Shown: positions 14,760-22,376 of the stretch, piece after piece
Layout of the letters: each line of letters starts with the position of its first letter
Position numbering within the stretch: the stretch's first letter is position 1
Virus record (IMG/VR): IMGVR_UViG_3300023202_000400
Location: 1 to 24,319 of that record
Source: a virus
Reading direction: 5' to 3' (one strand)
Length of the DNA: 24,319 nt
The notes under the pieces: generated by a model
Database searches by the model: none
What the model was told of the DNA's origin: nothing
What the model saw: the letters and a program-made list of their open reading frames with translations, nothing else
Program-made: the position numbers and the translations under genes

Positions 14760-15067
14760 GCCGGGCGCAGATCGACGGTCCAGACCAGCCGTTCGCGGTC
14801 CCGGACCGGCTCGCCCTGAATGAGGAAGGCGTCACTGTCGATCTCTATGCGGTCGCCCGGGCGCGGGTTCGTCACCTCGGCGACGCGCAGGTCGATCCGG
14901 GTGGTCTCGGACCAGAGCCGTGCGTCGCCGAAGTCGGTGACGGCATCCGCGCGCCGGGCGACGACGCGCACCAGCATGGGCGCGCCGCCTTCGGCAATGT
15001 AGACCGCGTCCCGGCCGACGTTCGGATCGGCGAAGAGCGCGCCCACGGCGGCGGCGAAGGCGCTCAT
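14756..15067 (-). CDS. Head-tail joining protein, lambda gpFII-like
   Basis: A 103-residue protein that starts MSAFAAAVGALFADPNVGRDAVYIAEGG and continues with strands PMLVRVVARRAD, TTRIDLRVAEV, GDRIEIDSDAFLIQGEPVRDRERLVWTVDLRP. This is the pattern of the small beta-barrel Phage_attach (gpFII) family, which sits at the bottom of the head vertex and provides the tail attachment surface. The ATG at 15067 overlaps the stop of the DUF2190 gene (ATGA type), and its own stop overlaps the GTG of the next gene. The frame is open further upstream to 15565, but that segment runs through the DUF2190 gene and is not coding. Place in the operon agrees with lambda's order capsid, decoration, joining. Confidence 0.82.
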   Translation of the reverse strand: MSAFAAAVGALFADPNVGRDAVYIAEGGAPMLVRVVARRADAVTDFGDARLWSETTRIDLRVAEVTNPRPGDRIEIDSDAFLIQGEPVRDRERLVWTVDLRPA

Positions 15068-15402
15068 CAGAAGGTCGCGTTCAGGCGCACCCGACCGATG
15101 GTGTCGCCCGCGCCGCTCGCCACCGCCTCGACGGCCGCGCCGATGAGGGTGTTGTCGGTGGCGACTGTGGTGCAGCGCTTGTTGGTGTCGTCCCAGTAGA
15201 CCTTGGCGCCGACGGTCCACGCCTGCGAGCCGACCTTGGTGATGTCGAAGACGCCGACGAGCGCAGCCTCGACGGGCTCGGCGATGGCGGCGTCTCCGGC
15301 GGCGATGCCGAAGATCGAGCCGACGAGCAGGCCATCGCCGGAGGCGACGGCATAGGGCGCGGTCAGGGTGATGGTGTTGCCGGGCTGGACGTAGTTTTTC
15401 AT
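15067..15402 (-). CDS. DUF2190 family capsid-associated protein (probable decoration protein)
   Basis: A 111-residue protein with the DUF2190 pattern: MKNYVQPGNTITLTAPYAVASGDGLLVGSIFGIAAGD, then VEAALVGVFDITK, the WTVGAKVYWDD stretch and a C-terminal GRVRLNATF. Members are small beta-rich proteins beside major capsid genes, believed to decorate or cement the capsid. Automatic annotation as 'RecA/RadA recombinase' is a known mislabel and nothing here supports it. The gene starts 75 bases downstream of the capsid gene stop, across a stem-loop at 15429-15450, and overlaps the next gene. A GGAG lies shortly upstream of the ATG at 15402. Confidence 0.88.
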   Translation of the reverse strand: MKNYVQPGNTITLTAPYAVASGDGLLVGSIFGIAAGDAAIAEPVEAALVGVFDITKVGSQAWTVGAKVYWDDTNKRCTTVATDNTLIGAAVEAVASGAGDTIGRVRLNATF

Positions 15403-15428
15403 GGGAGTGATCCTCGTGGAAAGACGAA

Positions 15429-15450
15429 GGGCGGCCCGATTGGACCGCCC
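15429..15450 (-). terminator. Stem-loop downstream of the capsid gene
   Basis: On minus-strand RNA, nine consecutive pairs form (15450-15442 with 15437-15429, one of them G-U) with a 4-nt loop, followed by TTCGTCTTTCC. On the plus strand the same position would be a C-A mismatch, so the structure favours leftward RNA. It may be a partial terminator that lowers expression after the highly expressed capsid gene, or an mRNA-stabilising structure. Confidence 0.5.
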
Positions 15451-15476
15451 GTGTGTCAGGGTTCAGGAAGCGCGCC

Positions 15477-17534
15477 TTACGCGCCCGGGTTCTTGTAGAG
15501 GCCGCGCCAGTCGATGGCCTTGGCGCCGAAGTCGAGCCGACACTTGATCTCGACTCCATCGACATCGAAGCCGTTGCGCGTCTCGATGTACGCGCCCTGC
15601 TGACCCTCGAGATAGGCGTACTCGATGGTGTCGATCTGGTTCGGGCTGGCCGCCAGATACCAGGCGGTCTCGCTGGCGGCGTCGAGCCGGGGCTCGCTGA
15701 TCGGCGCGAGGGTGCGGATCGACTGCGGCACCACGTTGCCGCTCGCGGCGGGCACGAGGTTCTGGGCGACCAGCTGCTCGGCTTTCAGTTCCAGCGAGGC
15801 GGGCACGATCAGAAAGGCAGGCCGGACGTTCAGCACCGTCTTCTTGTCGAGCCCCGTCTGCTTGGCCATCGCCGCCCGCGCCGCTCCGACGCTGCTCACG
15901 TCGAGCGCCGCGCCGGTGCCCGCGAGGTTCTTGTGCGTGGTGTGGAACAGCGCATTGCCGTCGGCCATCGCCGGGTTGGCGGTGATGATGCCCCAGACCA
16001 CATCGCTTTCCAGCTGCGCGATGGAGTTGCCGTACATCGCCGGGATCCGGGTGAAGGCGTCGAGATCGTCGTTGATCAGCGTCTGGCGGGTGATCGCGAC
16101 GACCCGGCCATAGGTCTTGACCTTGTAGCTCTCCTTGCTCTCGCCGAGCGTGCCGCGCTTGAACTCGCCGCTCTCGCCGACCTCGAGCAGCTGAGGGGCC
16201 TCGCCCAGCTGGACCCGGTGCATGGCCTTGAAGTCGGTGGCCAGCACCTGGCGGCAGAACAGCATGAACGTGCGGGGATAGGCCTCGTAGGCCTGCCGCA
16301 GGGTCTTGTTGGTGACCGCCGACAGGATCTCGGGGACGTCCGAGGTCGAATGCAGCGCGCGCGTCGCCACCTCGTCGCGCGAGAGCCCCCGCGTGTTGAC
16401 CCCGGCGTTGCCGAGGCTTTCGCGGGCCAGCTCCAGCAGCGTCATGCCGCGATACTGGCGCGCGGCGTCCTCCAGCTGGAACAGCGTCGGGCTGTAGCGG
16501 TGCAGCAGCGCATTCGCCACCGCGTCGCGGCGGGTGATGTGCTCGTCCCGGCCGCCGAGCGGTACGGAGACATGGGGGAAGGTCCGGGTCTCGTCCGACT
16601 TCGCCGCGACCTGGTCGAGGATCAGGCGGCGGGACTCGTCGACGCTGACGCCGCGTTTCACCAGATCCTCGGCGAAGCCGCGCTCGAGGTTCAGGCGGCC
16701 CGCGAGATCGTAGATGGTGGAGACGCGGTCGCGCTCGGCCTCTCGGGCGCGGTTGGCAACCGCTTCGGTGTCGGGCGCGGGAGTTGCCTGCGTCTTCGGC
16801 TGGCTGCGGGTCGCGCTGGCGGCGATCTTAGGCTCGGGCGAAGCCGCTTTCGGCTCGGTCATGGGTGTGTCCTCGGTTTCGACCGGCTCGGTCGGCTGGG
16901 TGGTGGCGGGGGTTGCGGCGTCGCTCGCCGGGGTCTGGGTCTTGTCCGTCATCGGGATCGGTCCTTTCGTTGTGGAAGGGGCGTCCCGGCGGTGAAGGAC
17001 GCAGTCGTGAAGGGGATGCTGGGCGCGGAAGCCCGCGGCGGGATCTGCGCCAACCGCGACGGCGGAGACCTCGAACGGCGTCCAGTCCACCGCGCGCCAA
17101 AGCTCGCGGGCGGCTTCGGGCTTCGAGACCTCGAACCGGTGGACCTGGTAGCCGATTGAGACCGCCCGGATGTGCCCGGCCTGGATGTCGCGCCAGATCG
17201 GCTCGACGTCGGCGCGTTCGCTGATCCGCACCAGCGCGATCCCGCGGCCGTTCTCGATCCGGGCCGAGCCCGGCACGACCGAACCGATGACCGCGTCGAG
17301 CGTGTCGAGCTCGTGCACCTTCAGGAACGGCGCGCCCGCGTTCAGCCGGTCGAGCCGCACATGGGCCGGGTCGAGGCTCAGTTCCTCGTCATAGGGCTCG
17401 CCGAAGAAGGTGGCGCGTCGGACACGGGCCCCTGCCGACCAGACCACCTCGACGGTGCGGCTGTCGGAATCGGCCGTGTTCGGCGCAAGCTCCGCCGACC
17501 GGCGCATGGCCGGCAGTTCGATCATCGTGTCCAT
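15477..17534 (-). CDS. Prohead protease / major capsid protein fusion
   Basis: A 685-residue fusion. The N-terminal part (about 1-175) is an HK97-like prohead protease (family U35): FLKVHELD gives H74, HIRAVSIGYQV gives S126, and FEVSAVAVGADPAAG is the typical end of the domain. A low-complexity linker rich in T, P, A and E (about 190-260), which may act as scaffold, is followed by a helical delta-like segment (about 260-330). The C-terminal part (about 340-685) is a Mu gpT-like major capsid protein, with TFMLFCRQVLATDFKAMHRVQLG, ARAAMAKQTGLDKKTVLNVRPAFLIVP and a C-terminal RLDFGAKAIDWRGLYKNPGA. The ATG at 17534 has AGGA 8 nt upstream and directly follows the portal stop. An internal start near residue 195 is possible. 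Confidence 0.9.
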   Translation of the reverse strand: MDTMIELPAMRRSAELAPNTADSDSRTVEVVWSAGARVRRATFFGEPYDEELSLDPAHVRLDRLNAGAPFLKVHELDTLDAVIGSVVPGSARIENGRGIALVRISERADVEPIWRDIQAGHIRAVSIGYQVHRFEVSKPEAARELWRAVDWTPFEVSAVAVGADPAAGFRAQHPLHDCVLHRRDAPSTTKGPIPMTDKTQTPASDAATPATTQPTEPVETEDTPMTEPKAASPEPKIAASATRSQPKTQATPAPDTEAVANRAREAERDRVSTIYDLAGRLNLERGFAEDLVKRGVSVDESRRLILDQVAAKSDETRTFPHVSVPLGGRDEHITRRDAVANALLHRYSPTLFQLEDAARQYRGMTLLELARESLGNAGVNTRGLSRDEVATRALHSTSDVPEILSAVTNKTLRQAYEAYPRTFMLFCRQVLATDFKAMHRVQLGEAPQLLEVGESGEFKRGTLGESKESYKVKTYGRVVAITRQTLINDDLDAFTRIPAMYGNSIAQLESDVVWGIITANPAMADGNALFHTTHKNLAGTGAALDVSSVGAARAAMAKQTGLDKKTVLNVRPAFLIVPASLELKAEQLVAQNLVPAASGNVVPQSIRTLAPISEPRLDAASETAWYLAASPNQIDTIEYAYLEGQQGAYIETRNGFDVDGVEIKCRLDFGAKAIDWRGLYKNPGA
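16952..16968 (-). promoter_or_regulatory. Internal ribosome-binding site and ATG within the protease-capsid gene
   Basis: On the minus strand GAAAGGA (16968-16962) lies 9 nt upstream of an in-frame ATG (16952-16950), codon 195 of the fusion (MTDKTQTP), at the junction between the protease domain and the linker. A second pair, GAGGA 7 nt before an ATG at codon 225, is nearby. Initiation here would give a protease-free scaffold-capsid product of about 490 residues. Confidence 0.5.
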
Positions 17535-17538
17535 GGGG

Positions 17539-19068
17539 TCAGTCCTGTTGGTCGGCCTGCGCCGGGTCGGTTTCATCCGCTTCGGCGGAGGGGTCGTCGG
17601 CGGCGGGATCAGTCTGCGCGCTGCCGGTTTTCGTGACGCGCCGCGGATCGCTGTCCAGCACAAGCCCCAGCGCGTCGAGCTTCGCGTTGGTCGCTGCGAT
17701 CTCGGCCAGCACCGCGTCGGGGTTGCGGCCCTGTTTCGCGATCACTTCGGCCAGCGTCATGGTGCCGGAACGGATCGACAGCAGGTTCGCCATCGCGTCC
17801 TTCTGCGGATCGACCGCCTCGAACTTCGGCGGCGACCATTCGACAGGCACGATCGGCGACGGGATCTGGCCCGCCGCCCATGCGGCTTCCGTGAACCAGC
17901 GCCAGACCGGCGCGCAGAACATCGGGATGAAGAGCTGCCACTGCACCGCGTCGATCTGGCGGCGGAATTCCACCAACCCCGCCCGGATCGAGGAATAGTT
18001 GACCTGGCTGAGATCGCCGGTCAGCAGCTCGTAGGGCACGCGGAAGCCCGCCGAGATCGTGTGCAGGCTCGCCCGCTTGTACTCACCGTAGCCCCCGGTG
18101 GCCGAAGGCTGGTTGAAGCGAATGTCCTTTCCGCCGCGGGCATAGGCGATCAGCCCCGGCTCGAACTGCTCGACGCGATTGCCGTCGGCGTCGACCACCG
18201 AGGGCGCGATGCCCTGCTGCGCCTCGTCGTCGCCGAAGACGATGGCGGTGACGCAGGCCTCGGTCTTCTTGCGGACCAGTTCGGCCACCTCGTAATCGTC
18301 GAGATCGCGCAAGCTGCGGATCACCGGCGCGCCCCAGGGAACGCCGCGCGCCTGCGTGCGCTGCTTCTCGTAGACATGGGCGATCTCGGTCGCGGGGACC
18401 GGGCGGCTCTGCAGACCGTTCTGCAAGGCGCCGTACGCATCGCCCGGATGCTCGGCGTGCAGCCAATAGGCCCGGCGCTTGCCGACCGGGTCGAACTCGA
18501 TCCCCTGCACGAGGCGTCCTGCGCCGATGGCGCCGGATTTGGTGGCGTCGAGGAAGTCGGCCTCCAGCACCTGCAATTGCAGCGGCACCGGCGGACCGTC
18601 GCTCGCGCGCCGCAGGCGGCGGCGCGCCAGGACCTCGCCCGCCTCTACCATCTCGCGGCAGATCAGCGTCTGCAGACCGTAGAAGTCGAGCTGTCCATCG
18701 GCGTCGCACTCCGCAGTCCAGCGCTCGAACAAGGCATCGACCTTGCGGTCGAGCTTGTCGTCTCCGCTCGCGGCGCGCGGCATGATGCCCGCGCCGATGA
18801 TGTTGTTGACCAGCACCGCCACGGCCTTGGCCGCATGCGGGTTGTTGCGCACGAGATCGCGCATCCGGTCGCGCAGCAGCGCCCCGGCCACGCCGATCTC
18901 GGTGTCGGCCGAGGATCCCGGCGCGCGCCAGCCCTCGGTCCGCCGCCCGCGCGCCGCCCCGTCATAGCCGCGCGTCAGGGTCTCGAAGGCCTGCCGGGCC
19001 ATCACGCGGCGCGCGGCCATGCGCGGCGCCACCGTGGCGATGGCGTGATCGAACCAGGTCGCCGACAT
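17539..19068 (-). CDS. Phage portal protein, lambda family
   Basis: A 509-residue portal protein that forms the dodecameric ring through which DNA is packaged and ejected. The family pattern is clear: RMRDLVRNNPHAAKAVAVLVNNIIGAGI (about 67-95), VLEADFLD, GIEFDPVGKRRAYWLH, PATEIAHVYEKQRTQARGVPW (about 225-245), SLRDLDDYEVAELVRKK and FRVPYELLTGDLSQVNYSSIRAGL (about 352-375). The C-terminal tail (about 470-509) is acidic and low-complexity. It begins at an ATG at 19068 overlapping the gpW stop (TGATG) and ends 4 bases before the protease-capsid start. The combination GpA terminase, gpW, lambda-type portal is that of a lambda-like head. Confidence 0.95.
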   Translation of the reverse strand: MSATWFDHAIATVAPRMAARRVMARQAFETLTRGYDGAARGRRTEGWRAPGSSADTEIGVAGALLRDRMRDLVRNNPHAAKAVAVLVNNIIGAGIMPRAASGDDKLDRKVDALFERWTAECDADGQLDFYGLQTLICREMVEAGEVLARRRLRRASDGPPVPLQLQVLEADFLDATKSGAIGAGRLVQGIEFDPVGKRRAYWLHAEHPGDAYGALQNGLQSRPVPATEIAHVYEKQRTQARGVPWGAPVIRSLRDLDDYEVAELVRKKTEACVTAIVFGDDEAQQGIAPSVVDADGNRVEQFEPGLIAYARGGKDIRFNQPSATGGYGEYKRASLHTISAGFRVPYELLTGDLSQVNYSSIRAGLVEFRRQIDAVQWQLFIPMFCAPVWRWFTEAAWAAGQIPSPIVPVEWSPPKFEAVDPQKDAMANLLSIRSGTMTLAEVIAKQGRNPDAVLAEIAATNAKLDALGLVLDSDPRRVTKTGSAQTDPAADDPSAEADETDPAQADQQD

Positions 19069-19277
19069 CAGCGATCCCCGCGCGAGAAGCCCGCCAAGCC
19101 GGCCACCGGCAGCGGCCGTGTGGTGCCCGCGATGGCCCGCTCGATGGTGCGGATGCGGGCGAGCAGGTCCTCGGCCGAGCCGTAGTCGACGGACTTGCCG
19201 TCATAGCTGACGCGTGTCGTGCCGCTGGCATAGGCCCGGCGCAGCGCCGAGAGTTCGGTTTCCGTCCAGTCAGTCAT
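19068..19277 (-). CDS. gpW-like head-tail joining protein
   Basis: A 69-residue protein that starts MTDWTETELSALRRAYASGTTRVSYDGKSVDY and ends with a helix DLLARIRTIERAIAG and a short basic tail. The size, the opening helix, the beta-hairpin with YDGKSV and the second helix match the gpW fold, which binds the head vertex after DNA packaging. Position between large terminase and portal, as in lambda (A, W, B), supports this. The ATG at 19277 has GGAGG 12 nt upstream; an alternative start four codons upstream (19289) would overlap the terminase stop. The frame is open far upstream (to 19667), but that runs inside the terminase gene. Confidence 0.88.
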   Translation of the reverse strand: MTDWTETELSALRRAYASGTTRVSYDGKSVDYGSAEDLLARIRTIERAIAGTTRPLPVAGLAGFSRGDR

Positions 19278-19279
19278 GT

Positions 19280-21406
19280 TCAGAACCATCCTCCGCGCCG
19301 TCCGAGCCAGTCGGAGCGGCGCTTGCCCTGCGGGGCCTGTCCCGGCCGGTTGATCTGTCCCGCGGGATCGCTGTCGGTGGGCGCGGCCCCGAGCTGATCC
19401 TCGAGATCGCGCCATTTCTCGTCGGGCCAGCGGTCCGCGCCCGCGATCCAGGCGGCGGCGCGGGCGTAGACGCGGCAGTCCAGCGACTCGTTGCGCTCGC
19501 GCAGCTTCTGCCATTCCAGCCGGGCAAAGCCGCGCTTCGTGCGCACCGTCACCAGCTGTTCCGCGACGAACTGCTTCAGCCATTCGTTCTCGACCCAATG
19601 CGGCAGATGCACCGAGCCGGGCGGGAACGCGGCACCGTCGGCGTTCGGCCGGCTTTCGCCGCGCCACTGGCGCGACGGTCCGGCCTCACCCTCCTCGGTC
19701 GGCCGCGCCAGACGCAGGAAGCGGTAGGTCTCGGCCTTGAAAGTGGAGACCGCCACGGTCCAGAGCCGCGCCCCGCGCCGCAGGCGTTTGCCGCCCTCGG
19801 TCGCGTCGACGAAGGTCGGGCCCGAGACCGGGCTCGATCGGTTGAACTCCTCGACGCCCTTCACCGGCGATACCTGCGCGAACCCCTGAGCCCGCGACCA
19901 AGAATAGACCGCCGGGGCCTCGTAGCCGGTGTCGATGGCGAGCCGTGCAATCCGCAGATGCGCGCCGCGCTCGTGGGGCCAGGATCGGTCCAGCAGCTTC
20001 GTCAGCTCCGACCAGGCGTCATGCCGATCAGGCCCGCCCTCGATCACGACGTGATCGACCAGCCAGCTTTCCAGCCCGCGGCCCCAGGCCCAGACATCGA
20101 CCTCGATCCGGTCCTTCTGCACATCCGCCCCGGCGGTCAGGAACAGCCCGCCAGCAGGCACCGTGCCCGGTTTCCAAGCCTCGCGCCGGTCGTAGAGCCG
20201 CTGCCAGTCCGGCGCTTCCCCGGTCTCGACCCATGTCTCGCCGAGGATCGTGTTGCGAAACGCCTTGATCGCCTCGTCCGACCCCTGCGCCGCGTCCCAT
20301 GCCCGCACGATCCGCTCCCAGCTCAGCCAGCCGATCGGCGAATAGAGCGCCGAGAGGTGGTAGCCGACCGTGGTCGGATCGGCGGCCGTCGCGGTCGCCC
20401 GCCAATCGCCGCCCTCCAGCATCGCCGTCTTGTGGTGTTCCGCGATTGCCGCGTCGCACCCCTCGCAGTGATATTCCGCCGTCTCCGGACGACCCTTCTG
20501 CCAGCGCAGGCGGTCGAACTTCAGCCACTGCATCGCGCCGCAATGCGGGCACGGCACGAAGAACCGCCGCTGGTCGCTGGCCTCGTACTCGCGTTCGATG
20601 CGGCTCAGCCCCCGGATCGTGGGCGTCGAGACCAGGAACACCTTGCGCCGGTGGGCGAAGGTCAAGGATCGGGCCTCGGCCAGCGTCACCGGATCGCCTT
20701 CCTCGTCGGCAGACGCCGGATAGGCATCGACCTCGTCGAGGAAGATGTACCGCGCCGGGGTGGAGCGCAGGCCCACCGCCGAGTTGGCCCCGGTCATGAT
20801 CAGGATGCCGCCCGCGAACTCCTTCGACAGCATCGTGTTGCCCGCGTCGCGCGAGCGCGCGGGCTTCACCCGCTCCCGCAGATCCGGGCTTTCGTCGATC
20901 AGCGGATCGATCCGCTGGCGCGAGTTCCGCTTGGCGAGCTCCACCGTCGGCTGGACAGCCAGCATCGGGCCCGGCGCCTGGTGGATGGCGAACCCGATCC
21001 AGTTGTTGCCCGCCTCGGTCGCCCCGACCTGCGCGGCCTTCATGAACACGATCCGCTGCGTGGGATCGCCCGGCGACAGCCGGTCCATGATCTCGCGCAT
21101 GTAGGGCGTGCGCACCGTGCGGTATCGCCCCGGTTCGGCCGAGGCGCGGCCCGAGAGCATCCGGTGCCGGTCCGCCCACTCCGAGACGGTCAGGTCCGGG
21201 TCGGGCCGCAGCCCGTTGCCCCACGCGCGCAGGATCTCGCCCGCGCCGTCGAAGTCCGTCAGGCCTGGCCCTTCGCTGGCGCTCCGGGCGTTCGGCCCTC
21301 GCAAGGGTCCACTGGACCCTTGCATTTCGCTGTCGCGAAACCGGCCCTCACTCTCACCGGAAGTCGGGCCGGACCTCGGCGAGTTCGTCGAGGTGGGCGC
21401 GTACAT
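19280..21406 (-). CDS. Phage terminase large subunit, GpA family
   Basis: A DNA-packaging motor of 708 residues from the ATG at 21406. The ATPase domain shows KAAQVGATEAGNN (residues 123-135, the Walker A-like loop), RYIFLDEVDAYP (219-230, Walker B with D224-E225) and LVSTPT (258-263, coupling motif). A four-cysteine zinc finger follows (C286, C289, C314, C317; CPHCG and CEGC). The RNase H-like nuclease domain begins with AGADVQKDRIEVDVWAWG (D428) and continues with LAIDTGYEAP. The start is uncertain: the first 27 residues overlap the small-subunit gene and are low-complexity, and an ATG at 21325 (681 residues) is equally in frame. Two palindromes at 21301-21340 cover this alternative start. 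Confidence 0.93.
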   Translation of the reverse strand: MYAPTSTNSPRSGPTSGESEGRFRDSEMQGSSGPLRGPNARSASEGPGLTDFDGAGEILRAWGNGLRPDPDLTVSEWADRHRMLSGRASAEPGRYRTVRTPYMREIMDRLSPGDPTQRIVFMKAAQVGATEAGNNWIGFAIHQAPGPMLAVQPTVELAKRNSRQRIDPLIDESPDLRERVKPARSRDAGNTMLSKEFAGGILIMTGANSAVGLRSTPARYIFLDEVDAYPASADEEGDPVTLAEARSLTFAHRRKVFLVSTPTIRGLSRIEREYEASDQRRFFVPCPHCGAMQWLKFDRLRWQKGRPETAEYHCEGCDAAIAEHHKTAMLEGGDWRATATAADPTTVGYHLSALYSPIGWLSWERIVRAWDAAQGSDEAIKAFRNTILGETWVETGEAPDWQRLYDRREAWKPGTVPAGGLFLTAGADVQKDRIEVDVWAWGRGLESWLVDHVVIEGGPDRHDAWSELTKLLDRSWPHERGAHLRIARLAIDTGYEAPAVYSWSRAQGFAQVSPVKGVEEFNRSSPVSGPTFVDATEGGKRLRRGARLWTVAVSTFKAETYRFLRLARPTEEGEAGPSRQWRGESRPNADGAAFPPGSVHLPHWVENEWLKQFVAEQLVTVRTKRGFARLEWQKLRERNESLDCRVYARAAAWIAGADRWPDEKWRDLEDQLGAAPTDSDPAGQINRPGQAPQGKRRSDWLGRRGGWF
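21301..21323. repeat. Perfect 10-bp palindrome at the 5' end of the large terminase gene
   Basis: The bases at 21301-21310 and 21314-21323 are exact reverse complements around ACT. A second hairpin, 21325-21330 with 21335-21340 (TTTCGC / GCGAAA, 4-nt loop), follows immediately. Together they resemble REP-type palindromic units or a protein-binding site. Confidence 0.6.
21325..21340. repeat. Second palindrome, TTTCGC / GCGAAA
   Basis: A 6-bp perfect stem with loop TGTC, one base from the 21301-21323 palindrome. It overlaps the alternative terminase start at 21325. Confidence 0.55.
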
Positions 21407-21950
21407 GTTTTTCCAGGACCTTCTGCATCGCGGCTGGCTCCACGGTGATCTGCTGGCCCGTCGCGTCGCTGCACGAGGCAGAAAGCTCGGCCGCCATCAG
21501 CGCCGCCGCACGCGCGGGCCAGTTCACCCATGCGTCCCGTTCCTCCCGCGCCAGCCGGAACACCAGCGCCAGCGCGCGGGCCCGCTCGGTCAACTCCCCC
21601 TTCAGTTTCTGGAGCCGGATGCGTCGCTCCTGCGCCTTCAGCACCTCGTTCGCGGTCTTGGCCTGCAGGAAGGTTGTCCCGCCGCCGACCGCCGGGACCG
21701 CCAGCCCCTGTTCGCGGAGCGTGTCGCCGACCGCGGCCACCGCCGCCTCGGGGACGGGCTTCAGCTTCGGCGCGGGCGGCTTGCGGGTCTTGGACGGGTC
21801 CGTCGTCTCGGCCCGTCTGGCGTCGCTGGCCGCCGCGTTGATGCTGCCGTCGGGATAGAGGACGAGCCGCTCGGCCGTCTTCGCCTTCTGGATCGCACCG
21901 CGCGACAGCCCGACATGCGCGGCGTACTGGCGCTCGCTCATGCCCTGCAT
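21354..21950 (-). CDS. Terminase small subunit-like DNA-packaging protein
   Basis: A 198-residue protein at the head of the late operon. The N-terminus MQGMSERQYAAHVGLSRGAIQKAK is a helix-turn-helix, as expected for the DNA-recognition domain of Nu1-type small terminase subunits. The following RLVLYPDGSINAAAS pattern is typical. A proline-rich linker (about 55-68) precedes a long charged helix (QAKTANEVLKAQERRIRLQKLKGEL region, about 97-121), then a helical C-terminal part with AREERDAWVNWPARAAALMAAEL. The ATG at 21950 has GGAG with 6 nt spacing on the minus strand, better than the internal ATG at 21941. The function is inferred from the HTH and from the position directly upstream of the GpA-type large subunit. 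Confidence 0.8.
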   Translation of the reverse strand: MQGMSERQYAAHVGLSRGAIQKAKTAERLVLYPDGSINAAASDARRAETTDPSKTRKPPAPKLKPVPEAAVAAVGDTLREQGLAVPAVGGGTTFLQAKTANEVLKAQERRIRLQKLKGELTERARALALVFRLAREERDAWVNWPARAAALMAAELSASCSDATGQQITVEPAAMQKVLEKHVRAHLDELAEVRPDFR

Positions 21951-21982
21951 CGACGGCTCCGATTATCATTCAGGATCATGTG

Positions 21983-21999
21983 CTTATCGAGTTGATAAG
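21983..21999. promoter_or_regulatory. Operator-like palindrome between divergent genes
   Basis: CTTATC (21983-21988) and GATAAG (21994-21999) form a perfect inverted repeat with 5-base spacing. It sits in the 111-base gap between the leftward small terminase gene (start 21950) and the rightward gene starting at 22062, where divergent promoters would lie. It is AT-rich compared with its surroundings. A regulator binding site is plausible; the factor is unknown. Confidence 0.35.
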
Positions 22000-22061
22000 T
22001 GTCGCGGACAGAGGGAACGTGTCTCCAACGAAATGATGCAACTCACCAAGGAGCCACCCCG

Positions 22062-22286
22062 ATGACCCGCCGCGCGACCGACAACATGAAAGCCCTCGAC
22101 GCCTTCCTCGCCGCCAAGTTCGAGATCGACGCGATGCTGGAGCGGCTCGCCGCCCTTAGCGCGGACCATTTCGAGACCAGCCCCGACGAGATCAACTGGG
22201 GCCACGTCGGCACCCTGAACCACTACGGCGCCAAGCTGCGCGAGATCACCGACATGGCCTTCCACGAAGGCGAACACGCCGAGTGA
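22062..22286 (+). CDS. Hypothetical small phage protein, 74 aa
   Basis: A 74-residue protein that starts MTRRATDNMKALDAFLAAKFEIDAMLERLAALSADHF and continues with TSPDEINWGHVGTLNHYGAKLREITDMAFHEGEHAE. It is entirely helical in character, acidic at its end, with no membrane segment. The start is fixed by AAGGAG (22048-22053) with 8-nt spacing; the same frame is open from 21999 but without such a site. I do not know a function. It is transcribed away from the late operon, just upstream of the DUF3489 gene, a pair often found together in alphaproteobacterial phages and plasmids. Confidence 0.8.
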   Translation: MTRRATDNMKALDAFLAAKFEIDAMLERLAALSADHFETSPDEINWGHVGTLNHYGAKLREITDMAFHEGEHAE

Positions 22287-22306
22287 AACGACCCGCTCCC
22301 GGTCCC

Positions 22307-22324
22307 GCCCGCCGACTGGCGGGC
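22307..22324 (+). repeat. 7-bp GC stem-loop between the two rightward genes
   Basis: GCCCGCC (22307-22313) and GGCGGGC (22318-22324) pair around GACT. No T tract follows, so it is more likely an mRNA structure than a terminator. Confidence 0.4.
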
Positions 22325-22376
22325 TCGACCTCGTAGAAGGGCCCGCATCCCGCGCGCCTCGATACGGGAGACGACG

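Noticed and set aside
19214-21448. A 744-codon plus-strand frame opposite the large terminase
   Set aside because: Shadow of the terminase reading frame.
21955-21967. GATAAT as a -10 element for the small terminase gene
   Set aside because: It would start transcription at or beyond the GGAG ribosome-binding site, leaving the gene without it.
21992-22020. A sigma-70 promoter with TTGATA as -35 for the rightward genes
   Set aside because: At 17-base spacing the -10 position reads GAACGT, which is a poor match.
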